A stretch of DNA of 64,000 bases from Aureococcus anophagefferens (Eukaryota; Sar; Pelagophyceae; Pelagomonadales; Pelagomonadaceae). Positions 51,544 to 59,643 of this stretch are shown one piece after another. The notes under the pieces are model-generated. The model was not told the origin of the DNA. It saw nothing but the letters and a program-made list of their open reading frames with translations, and made no database searches. The position numbers and the translations under genes were made by a program. Each line of letters starts with the position of its first letter. The stretch's first letter is position 1. Location of the stretch: NCBI RefSeq assembly GCF_000186865.1, contig NW_008705571.1:143477-207476 (forward strand), written 5' to 3'.

Positions 51544-51548
51544 TGCGC

Positions 51549-54500
51549 TTATCGTCGACTCCCGCGCTCCGCGGCGCACGCGTCGCCGTGGGCCGCGAGC
51601 ACCGCGCAGTCCGAGCCGCCGTCGCAGGCGACGAGCAGGTCGTCGAGGCGCGGCGCGACGGCGACGAGCGCGGCCTCGACGTCGTCGAGGGGCGCGGTCC
51701 AGACGCGGGGCGTCCAGTCCGCGCCCGCGCTGTAGGAGACGGCGAGGTGCGTGCCGTTCGCCGTCGCGCCGGCGGCGAACTTGGCGCGGCCCGTGGCGAC
51801 GCGCCAGGACTCGGCCGCGCGGCACTCGCCGCCGCGCGCGGCCGCGAAGGACCGCGCGGCGAGCGGCAGGGGCCGCGCGGACCGCGCGAGGACCGCGAAC
51901 GGCGGCGCGGCGTCGAACGCGTAGGCGTAGTGCTCGTAGAAGCGCAGGCAGCCGAGCTCGGCGTGGACGCGGACGACGGCGAGGTAGTAGCCCGCGGGCT
52001 CGCCGTAGTCCCGCAGACCCGCGGACGCCACGGACGTCGGCCGGCCGCGGACGCGGCGCGTCGCCGGCCAGGCCGGCGGCCGCGGCCGGTCCAGGAGCAC
52101 CGCCGGCGTCGCGCCGAGGAGCGGCGGCCGCGTGCGGCAGCCGCCGTCGAGCGCGCGGACGTCGGCCCAGAGCCGGTCCGCGGACGAGATCGCCGCGCGC
52201 TCCGCTGCCGCGACGCGCGCGCCGCCCCGCGCCTCCGCGGTCGCGTTCACCCGCAGGACGACGTGGGGCTCGAGGGCCGAGACGAGGTAGAGCGCGTCGC
52301 CGCCGACGAAGGGCGTGAAGGCGCGCTGGACGCTGCCGAGCGCGTCGCGCGTCGACGCGACGGGCAGCGGCGGCGCCGCGAGCGCGCCGTCCGGGCCGAC
52401 CCGCGCGAGGTACTGGAGGATCTGCAGGTCCGACGTGCACCAGGCGCAGCCGCCGCCGCGCGCGTTGCACGTGGGCCGACCGGCGAAGAGCACCCAGGGC
52501 TCGCCGCGCCAGCCGAAGAGCCGCGGCTCGTCGACGAAGCGGACGCCGTAGGGCGACTTCGAGCCCCCGCAGGACGCGAAGCCCGCGTCGGCGATGGGGT
52601 CCGACGCGACGCAGCGCGACAGCGCGCCGCGCTCCACGGCGCCGACGACGAGGCGCGCGTCGAAGCCGACGGTTTCGTCGCCCGCGCCGCGCGGCCGCGA
52701 GAGCCGCGCGGCGAACAAATCCGCGCCGCCCACCGTCGCGATGGACGGGTTCGACAGGGCGCCGTCGAGCGCCGCGCAGGACGCGTCGACGGCCAGGGGA
52801 CCGTCCCGCGCGCGCGGCAGGTCCGCGAGCGGCGCGTAGACGAGCCCGGGGGGCCTCTCCGCGGCGTCCTCCGGCGGTTCCCCGCCGCCGTCGAACGCGC
52901 GCGCGACGACGCCCCGGACGACGCGCGTCAGCGAATCCTTGGAGAGGTGGTCCGCGACGTGGCGCACGGAGTTCTCGGACACGCGGCGCCACAAAGCGTC
53001 GTCCACGAGCAAATCCGCGACGGCGCGCGCGAACGTTAGCGCGTCGTCCGCGACCAGCAACACGTCGCCGTCCTCGTCCAAACCGAGGCCCCGGCAGCCG
53101 CCCGACGTCGTCACGACGGGCAACCCGTGGCTCATGGCGTTGACGACCTTCGTCGCGATGCCCGTGTTGTTGAAGAGCGGCGCGACGAAGACGCGGCGGT
53201 ACCGGAGGAGCTCCGCCGTGAGCTCCTCGTCGCTGAGCGCGCCGACGTGTTTCACGCGCCTCTGGGCCGCCCGCGGCGCGTCGCGGTAGGCCTGGCGCCA
53301 GCGGTGGGCGTCGAGGCCGCCGCCCGCGAGGTGGAGCGTCGCGTGGGAGTCCACGAAGTCCTTCGGCATGCCCTTCTCGTCCTCGAGCACGGCCGCGAGG
53401 CGCGGCAGGACCTCGCGCACGAACCATTTCACGGCGGGGATGGCCAGGGGGTGGGGCATGCCCACGTAGAGCAGGCCCGTCTTGTTCCAGAGCGCGCCCG
53501 CGACGGGCTCGTCGCTCGCGCCGACGTCCGTCTGCACGAAGGGCGCCCAGGACACGCGCGGCGGCGCGCGCGACCGGCCCGCGAGCGCCGCGTCGACGGC
53601 CGGCGACGCCCCGTAGAGCAGGTCCAGGTCCGCGGCGATCGCGTCCGCGTCCTCGGAGCTCACCGTCAAGACGTCCGCGGCCTCGTAGTAGAGGGCCAGC
53701 TCGCGCCGCTTGAGCCACGCGAGCATGAAGGCGACGTTCAACGGCTGCCGCGCGCCGACGTCCTTGAAGGCCTCCGCCGCGCGGATGTGGTGCACGTCGT
53801 CGGTGAGCGCGACGACGCGGAGGCCCGGGCTGTGCGCGCGCACGCGGGCCTTGATCTTCTCCGAGGGCAGGCTCCCGAGCTTCGGCTCCTTCCACCAGTA
53901 CTGGGCCTTCTTCACGGCGGCGCGGAAGTGCATGTCCACGGTCAGCGACGTCACGAAGAGGAAGAGCGCCTTCACGTCGGCCTCGCCGCCGCACGCGTAG
54001 GGGAGCATCTGGTCGAGCTGCTGCTGCGTGTCGCCGGAGTAGAACCGCGTGCCCGCCGGCGCCCAGGTCGTGTCGAGGAGGTGGCCCGGCGGCATCTCGC
54101 AGTGGCAGATGAAGTGGACCGTCAAACCCGCGTCGGACAGCGACCGGACGACCTGCTGCATGCGCATGAACATGCCGCCGCGGCCGCCCGCGGACTGCGC
54201 GCCGTGGTAGACCTTGAAGAAGGCGACGATGACGTCGCCGACGAGGCGCTTGCCCGCGGCGCCGCGCACGGGCATGGACCCGTTGGCCTCGGCGAAGGCC
54301 ACGGCCGCGGACCGCGCGGCGACGCGGCCCTCGATGAGCTCGAGCTGCACGGGCGGCGAGTCGAGCGCGGCCGCGACGCCGCCGAGGCAGAGCTTGCTGC
54401 AGGAGAGGAGCGACTCGAAGGACCGCATGCTGTAGCCGTAGCCGTCGAGGGCGCACTCGTAGCGCCGCTTCACGGTCCAAAAGTCCACGTGGCGCGCCGT

Positions 54501-55592
54501 GGCCACGAGCTTCTCCTCGTCCGTGTACTGCCCCCGCTCGCGCTCGCACTCGCGCCGCACGAGGTGCCACTTCACGCCGCGCAGCCAGCAGCGGATCAGC
54601 GCCGCGTTCGACGCCACGCCGAGCATGCGCGCGGCGGACGGCGACAGCGCGGGCGCGGGCGCCGCCGGCGCGGGGGCCGCGCGCGGCACCATGGCGAGCA
54701 CCGCGGCGGCGACGTCGTCGTGGACGGCGGCCTCGCTGTGGACGACGACGCAGTCGACGCCCGTGAGGCACTCGCCGACGAGCGCCTCGACGGCCTCCAT
54801 CCAGAACGCGAACGCGGAGACGACGTCGTCGCCGAAGGGCGTGAGCCCGCGGCCGTGGCGGTGGCCCGGCCCGCCGGCCTCGGAGCTCTGGATCTGCCGC
54901 GCGAGGCCCATGGACACGGCCCAGGCCAGGGGGTGGCGCAGCACGACGACGAACGTCGCGCGGCCGCCCGCGCGCGCCGTCGCGGCCGCGAGGCCCTCGA
55001 AGACCTTCTCGCCGACGGGCGGCGCGCCGGGCACGCGCACGACGGCCTCGCGGCGCAGCGCGCGGCCCTCGGCCTCGCTCCACGTCGCCGCCGTCGCGGC
55101 GGCGGCGCCCCGGCCCGCGGCGACGAGCTCCGCGACCGCGTCGGACCCGCTCATCGGGAGGCCCGCGACGAAGATCGTGTCGCGGTTGTTCTGGCGGCCG
55201 TGCGCGGTCGTCGCCGCGGCGGCCGGCGCCGCGACGCCGAGCTCGGCGAGCGCCTCGTTGACCGTCGCCTCGTCGCCCGCGGCGGCCGTCGGCGCGGCCG
55301 TCGCGGCGGCGGCGGCCGCGGGACCCGGAGCCTCGAGCGCCGCCGCGACGACGTCGGCCGCGGCCGGCGACCACGGCTCCGGCGGCGGCAGCACGAAGTA
55401 GGAGCTCGGCGGCGCCGCCGCCGCGCGGCCGTGCAGGGCGCGGAAGCCGACGAGCGCCGCGACGTAGCCGAGCCCCAGCAGCGCGACGAGCCACGCGTAC
55501 CACCGGCCGCCGCTCCGCCGCTGCGCGCTGTTGTGGCGCAGGTCCGCGCTGGCCGCCGCGGCGCGCCGGCGGCGCGAAACGCTGCTGTGCAT
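51549..55592 (-). CDS. Type II membrane fusion: sulfotransferase-like + GT-B glycosyltransferase + propeller-like domain
   Basis: This 1,347-aa protein has an N-terminal anchor (WYAWLVALLGLGYVAALVGF, ~31-50) placing the chain in the Golgi lumen. Residues ~135-400 read as a sulfotransferase-like P-loop fold (DTIFVAGLPMSGSDAVAEL; FVVVLRHPLAWAVSMG in the 3'-phosphate-binding place). Residues ~440-870 are a GT-B glycosyltransferase (DVIVAFFKVYHGAQSAGGRG; VAPLFNNTGIATKVVNAMSH then LPVVTTSGGCRG, the nucleotide-sugar donor end). Residues ~900-1347 look like a beta-propeller glycan-binding or hydrolase-like domain (EPRLFGWRGEPWVLFAGRPT; LQILQYLARVGPDG). A single ORF with no introner. A glycan assembly and sulfation role is inferred; substrate specificity is unknown. 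Confidence 0.75.
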   Translation of the reverse strand: MHSSVSRRRRAAAASADLRHNSAQRRSGGRWYAWLVALLGLGYVAALVGFRALHGRAAAAPPSSYFVLPPPEPWSPAAADVVAAALEAPGPAAAAAATAAPTAAAGDEATVNEALAELGVAAPAAAATTAHGRQNNRDTIFVAGLPMSGSDAVAELVAAGRGAAAATAATWSEAEGRALRREAVVRVPGAPPVGEKVFEGLAAATARAGGRATFVVVLRHPLAWAVSMGLARQIQSSEAGGPGHRHGRGLTPFGDDVVSAFAFWMEAVEALVGECLTGVDCVVVHSEAAVHDDVAAAVLAMVPRAAPAPAAPAPALSPSAARMLGVASNAALIRCWLRGVKWHLVRRECERERGQYTDEEKLVATARHVDFWTVKRRYECALDGYGYSMRSFESLLSCSKLCLGGVAAALDSPPVQLELIEGRVAARSAAVAFAEANGSMPVRGAAGKRLVGDVIVAFFKVYHGAQSAGGRGGMFMRMQQVVRSLSDAGLTVHFICHCEMPPGHLLDTTWAPAGTRFYSGDTQQQLDQMLPYACGGEADVKALFLFVTSLTVDMHFRAAVKKAQYWWKEPKLGSLPSEKIKARVRAHSPGLRVVALTDDVHHIRAAEAFKDVGARQPLNVAFMLAWLKRRELALYYEAADVLTVSSEDADAIAADLDLLYGASPAVDAALAGRSRAPPRVSWAPFVQTDVGASDEPVAGALWNKTGLLYVGMPHPLAIPAVKWFVREVLPRLAAVLEDEKGMPKDFVDSHATLHLAGGGLDAHRWRQAYRDAPRAAQRRVKHVGALSDEELTAELLRYRRVFVAPLFNNTGIATKVVNAMSHGLPVVTTSGGCRGLGLDEDGDVLLVADDALTFARAVADLLVDDALWRRVSENSVRHVADHLSKDSLTRVVRGVVARAFDGGGEPPEDAAERPPGLVYAPLADLPRARDGPLAVDASCAALDGALSNPSIATVGGADLFAARLSRPRGAGDETVGFDARLVVGAVERGALSRCVASDPIADAGFASCGGSKSPYGVRFVDEPRLFGWRGEPWVLFAGRPTCNARGGGCAWCTSDLQILQYLARVGPDGALAAPPLPVASTRDALGSVQRAFTPFVGGDALYLVSALEPHVVLRVNATAEARGGARVAAAERAAISSADRLWADVRALDGGCRTRPPLLGATPAVLLDRPRPPAWPATRRVRGRPTSVASAGLRDYGEPAGYYLAVVRVHAELGCLRFYEHYAYAFDAAPPFAVLARSARPLPLAARSFAAARGGECRAAESWRVATGRAKFAAGATANGTHLAVSYSAGADWTPRVWTAPLDDVEAALVAVAPRLDDLLVACDGGSDCAVLAAHGDACAAERGSRR

Positions 55593-55875
55593 TGGTTTCT
55601 GCAGCTACGAGTGCATCCCACTATATGCTTGCACCCATCATCGTCATCACTTTGTTGTTTTTTTATGAAAAAAGCATTCTTGCACTTAGATGCTCGTCGC
55701 TTGGTCGCGGGCGCTCTTCGGGGGGAGTTGACTGTCCGCTCAGCTAGATCTAGAACGGCTGCCTGCGAGTCGCCTGCGAGCGCTCACTCAAATAGGCAGT
55801 TAAAGAGAGAGGCCCGGCGCTTATCAAACAAACTTCCACGGAACAGACGATCTGGAAGCCCGGACATGATCCTGC

Positions 55876-57027
55876 CTACCGTCGACCCCAGGGGGTGTTC
55901 GCCGCCGGCGGCGGGGGCGGGAGGGCCTCGGGCGTCCCGACGTCGGTGGGGAGGGAGACCGTCGCGGTCGTCGTCCCCGCGCCGAGGTCCGAGGCGAGGC
56001 GGAGGCCGCCGCCGAAGTGGCGCGCGTAGAGCTTCGCCATCGGCAGGCCCATGCCGACGCCGGAGACGGGCGCGAGGGACCCGCTGTTGTAGCTGCCGCC
56101 CGGGTCGTCGAGGCGGTCGTAGCGCGCGAGGCCGGGCCGCAGGGCGAGGCAGGCGGCGATCGCGTCCTCGGGCATGCCGCCCCCGCGGTCCGTGACCTCG
56201 ACGACGACCTCGCCGTCGCCCGCGGCGAGCGCGACCTCGACGGGGCTCAGGGGGAAGTCGTCGTCGTCGGCGTCGCGGCCGTGGTCGCGGATGCGCCGCT
56301 CGACCGTCGCCACGAGGGCGTTCTTGAGGAGCTCGTGGACGACGTAGGTCACGTGGTGCGGCACACAGAAGGCCGAGACGTCGCCCCCGGAAACGGCGAC
56401 GACGGGGGGCTCCAGGAGGTCGTAGGCGTACTCGGTGAGCATGACGGCCTCGGTCGCGGCCGCGTCGACCGCGGCCGCGACGCTCGCGCGCTCGCGGGCG
56501 GCGCCGACGCCCCGGTCCGGCGTCGCGGACCCGCCCGGGTTCTCGAGCTCCGGCGCGTGCGCCGCGAGGTGGTTCCGCAGCAGGAGCGACGCGCCGATGT
56601 GCGCCGCGAGGCAGTCCTCCGCGAGCGCCGCCTGCGACTCGTCGATGGCGCCCTCCTTGAGCGCGTCGACGACCGACGGCCCGAAGAGCGCGTGGCGCTG
56701 CTCGACGGAGACCAGCGCGCGGTGCACCGCGACGAGGTCCTCGCCGACACCGCCGACGAGGCCGCCCGCGGCCTCGAGCTCGTCGACGACGCCCGAGTAG
56801 AGCGCGACGACCGTCGCCAGCCCGCGCGGCTTCTTCGACGCCGCCTCGAGCGCGCGGACGCGCGCGAGCTGCTCGTCGCAGCGCTCCTTCACGTCCGCGT
56901 ACGTCGTCGCCGCGGCCTCCGCCGTGGGGAGGCTGCAGTGGGCGAGCACCTCTCGCAGCGTGTAGGCGCGCGGCGACGACGCCGCCGCGCCCAGCGCGCG
57001 GCCGCGCCCGGCGAGCCGCGTGAGCAT
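55876..57027 (-). CDS. Mitochondrial PDHK/BCKDK-family kinase
   Basis: This 383-aa protein has the usual length for pyruvate or branched-chain alpha-ketoacid dehydrogenase kinases. An N-terminal MLTRLAGRGRALGAAASS is a mitochondrial leader. The four-helix regulatory domain (YTLREVLAHC, LVAVHRALVSVEQRHALFG, AAHIGASLLLRNHLAAH) is followed by the GHKL ATPase. Its N-box is VVHELLKNALVATVE, G1 is VEVTDRGGGMPEDA, G2 is VSGVGMGLPMAKLYARHFGG and the last block is GAGTTTATVSLPTDVG. It phosphorylates the E1 subunit of a dehydrogenase complex. Sequence alone does not separate PDK from BCKDK. The start at 57027 opens the leader; the frame continues upstream to 57297 without such a leader. Confidence 0.88.
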   Translation of the reverse strand: MLTRLAGRGRALGAAASSPRAYTLREVLAHCSLPTAEAAATTYADVKERCDEQLARVRALEAASKKPRGLATVVALYSGVVDELEAAGGLVGGVGEDLVAVHRALVSVEQRHALFGPSVVDALKEGAIDESQAALAEDCLAAHIGASLLLRNHLAAHAPELENPGGSATPDRGVGAARERASVAAAVDAAATEAVMLTEYAYDLLEPPVVAVSGGDVSAFCVPHHVTYVVHELLKNALVATVERRIRDHGRDADDDDFPLSPVEVALAAGDGEVVVEVTDRGGGMPEDAIAACLALRPGLARYDRLDDPGGSYNSGSLAPVSGVGMGLPMAKLYARHFGGGLRLASDLGAGTTTATVSLPTDVGTPEALPPPPPAANTPWGRR

Positions 57028-57319
57028 CGCGTCACCTGGCTTAGCAATGAAACAAGCGAGTTGTGGTGCTGGGTGCGATGCCACCGCACGAGGTGCGTTG
57101 CCACCGCACGTCGTCCACGACGATGACTCGTCCCTGGGCGCCGAAGTAGATTTGTCAAAGTGCAATATGAAGTTCAAGGAGGCGCTGTTGGACGCATTCC
57201 TCCCCGATGTCCGCCGCCCGCGGCCTTCGAGGAGCCGCCGTCGGACGACGACCTCGAGGCGCAGAAGGGCGGGATTACTACTGGGCATAGTAATCATACA
57301 TACGAGAATCCAGCTCTTC

Positions 57320-57850
57320 TTAATCCGGCGGTCGCGCCGCGGACTTCTCCGCGGCGGCGGCGCGGCGCCTCGACTCGAGCCGCGCCTTCTCCTCCTCCTC
57401 GCGGGCCAGGATGCGCTTCCACTTGGCCACGAGGTCGCGCGCGCGCTCGGCGACGCCGCCGAGCTCCGACTTCCGCAGCGCCCCCAGGAGCCGCGTCACG
57501 GACTTCAGCGCTTTCAGCGCCTCCACGTCCACCTTGCACCGGTCGAGCCCGGCGATGACGTCGCGCACGCGCGCCGCGTCGCCGGACTTGTGCGCGCGGG
57601 CCAGCGCGCCGCCGAGCGTTCGAAGCGGCGCGACGAGCTTGGGCTCGGAGCCCCGCGCCGTCGCGCGCTGCCGCAGCTCCGCGCGCAGGTCGTCCTTCGC
57701 CTTGGCCTCCTCGTCCTCGTCGTCGCCGCGGTTCTTCGTCCACCAGCCGACGGCCGTGCCGAGGTCGTTGTTCGCCCAGTCCTCGACCTCGTAGCCCATC
57801 TCCGCCGCCTTCCTGTCCGCCTTGGCGCTGTCCGACGCGGCGCTGTACAT
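57320..57850 (-). CDS. TFIIS N-terminal (LW) domain protein
   Basis: This 176-aa protein ends in a ~75-residue helical bundle (ARVRDVIAGLDRCKVDVEAL, LKSVTRLLGALRKSELGGVA, ERARDLVAKWKRIL) that fits the TFIIS/Elongin A/Med26 N-terminal domain, including the late Trp-Lys in 'LVxKWK'. The N-terminal part is charged (GYEVEDWANNDLGTAVGWWT). No zinc ribbon is present, so it is a domain relative rather than TFIIS itself. It is a likely nuclear factor that binds disordered partners in transcription elongation. Start ATG at 57850; divergent to the EF-hand gene. Confidence 0.78.
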   Translation of the reverse strand: MYSAASDSAKADRKAAEMGYEVEDWANNDLGTAVGWWTKNRGDDEDEEAKAKDDLRAELRQRATARGSEPKLVAPLRTLGGALARAHKSGDAARVRDVIAGLDRCKVDVEALKALKSVTRLLGALRKSELGGVAERARDLVAKWKRILAREEEEKARLESRRRAAAAEKSAARPPD

Positions 57851-58129
57851 CTTCGTGTTGCGCAGTGACGCGATCCGCCGCAGCGTTGGCGACTCCTTCA
57901 GATTGTAACGCGATCTGCCGCAGCGGCGACTCAGTGCCGTCGTGTCTCACGATTTGTCCATGCTCTCAGTGGCAACGATGCAGTGATCGCTAAAGGAAAG
58001 GTTTTGCGAATTAGCAAAGTGCAGCCCCGCATTCATAGAGCTAGCGCCGACACCAGCCGCTCTCTCTCGGTGCTCTCGCTCGCCCGACTCGCTGGCCGGA
58101 AGAGCAACCCGAAGAGCAGCACCCCGACC

Positions 58130-59631
58130 ATGGGCGCCGGGGCGACGACCCTGAGCAAGGACGAGGCCAAGGCGGCGGCGCCGGGCGCGGGCGTGGCCGA
58201 GTTCGACGATGCGGCCTGGGAGTCGCTGGAGAAGGACGCCGAGGGCAAGGTGAGCTGCGAGACGCTCAAGGGCGTGGCGAGCAAGTACGCGGCGGCGCCC
58301 GCCGAGCCCGCGAAGCCCGCGGAACCGCCGGCAACGACGGCAACACCCGCGGAGCCGGCGCCGGCCGACGCGCCGTCGGACGCGGCGTCGAGCGTCCCCG
58401 CCAAGTACCTGCACCCGGACCACCCCGGGAACGCGGAGAAGATCGAGCACCTCGCGCCCGGCGGCTTCGCGACGGGCTCCTTCGCGCAGTCGTTGCAGGC
58501 GCCCGAGAGCCTCGCGGCGGCGGAGAAGGTGCTCTTCAAGCTGCACCAGGTGCTGAGCCACGAGGGCGACAACGCCATCAGCGGCTTCGGCGAGACCTAC
58601 GCGGCGCCGACGGTCAACTACCACACCATGTTCAAGGCCGTGGACCTCGACGGGAACCGGCAGATCGAGCGCGACGAATGGAACAAGGTCATGCGCCGCG
58701 TGCTCTGCCTCAAGGGCGCGGAGCTGAGCGACGACGAGCTCATGGCCGTCTACGACGCCGTCGACGACAACCACAACGGCACCATCAGCCTCCAGGAGTT
58801 CGCGGCCTTCGCGCGCGGCGGGCGGTGGACGTCGCCGCACCACCACCAGGGCCACGTGCGGAACCGCGCCGAATTCAAATCTTCAACTCGACTTCAATTG
58901 TGAGCGTACGCGGCCGTTTCGACGCAACTTCTTCGGCTTTGCTTCGAGAACTCGACGAGAGCAATCGGTTCTTCCAAAAATCAGCCGAATCGACATCGAT
59001 TTGACCGAGCTCGAGAATTCTGAAGTTTGGTCAGGACCACCCGAACCAGTGGTTGAATTCGGCACAGGTGCGGAACACGTCCTGGGGCCTCGTCGGCGGC
59101 TTCGGCGGCGGCCACGACGACGGCACGGCGACGGGCACCTACGGCAGCGGCGAGGTCACGGAGGACATGCCCCACTACAGCGACAAGAAGGTCACGCAGA
59201 AGGCGCGGTCGTCGAAGGTCGCCGAGCCGGCCGGCCTCGACGCGATCCACCTCGTGCTCTACCACCTCACGCAGGAGATCGCCAAAGAGAAGGGCAGCCG
59301 CGTGTCGGGCATCCACAAGCACCCGGCGAAGGTCAACTACCACGACATGTTCAAGAAGCTCGACATCGACCACAACAACCGCGTCACGCGCGAGAACTTC
59401 GCGCTCGTGCTCCGACGGCAGGTCGGCGTCGGGGCCCACGTCACCGACGCCGACCTCGCCCTCATCTTCACGGAGATGGACACGGACAAGAGCGGGGCCC
59501 TCTCCTTCTCCGAGTTCGCGGCCTACTGCAAGGGCGCGGCGACGCCGACGATCGCGCGCGGCCTCGCCTACGAGGCGGAGAAGAAGAGTCGGGCGCCGAG
59601 CTCCGCGCCCGCGCCCGCGCCGTCGTCATAA
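58130..59631 (+). CDS. Four-EF-hand calcium-binding protein, split by an introner between its two halves
   Basis: Exons 58130-58855 and 59068-59631 give 429 aa. The EF-hands are VDLDGNRQIERDEW, VDDNHNGTISLQEF, LDIDHNNRVTRENF and MDTDKSGALSFSEF, each with acidic residues at loop positions 1, 3, 5 and 12 or near equivalents. The two halves are internal duplicates: TVNYHTMFKAVD and KVNYHDMFKKLD, each preceded by a Leu-rich helix. MGAGATTLSK could be myristoylated. The N-terminal Ala/Pro linker is disordered. B5 is removed exactly at HQGH|VRNTSWG, phase 0. A calcium-signalling role is inferred. Stops with the next gene are 12 bp apart. Confidence 0.85.
58864..59067 (+). mobile_element. Introner B5 (204 bp)
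   Basis: The perfect duplication GTGCGGAA lies at 58856-58863 and 59068-59075. The intron 58856-59067 is GT-AG, 212 nt, phase 0, sense. The acceptor end GAATTCGGCACAG is intact. The donor-side end CCGCGCC has drifted. Confidence 0.93.
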
Positions 59632-59643
59632 GCCTCGGAGACA

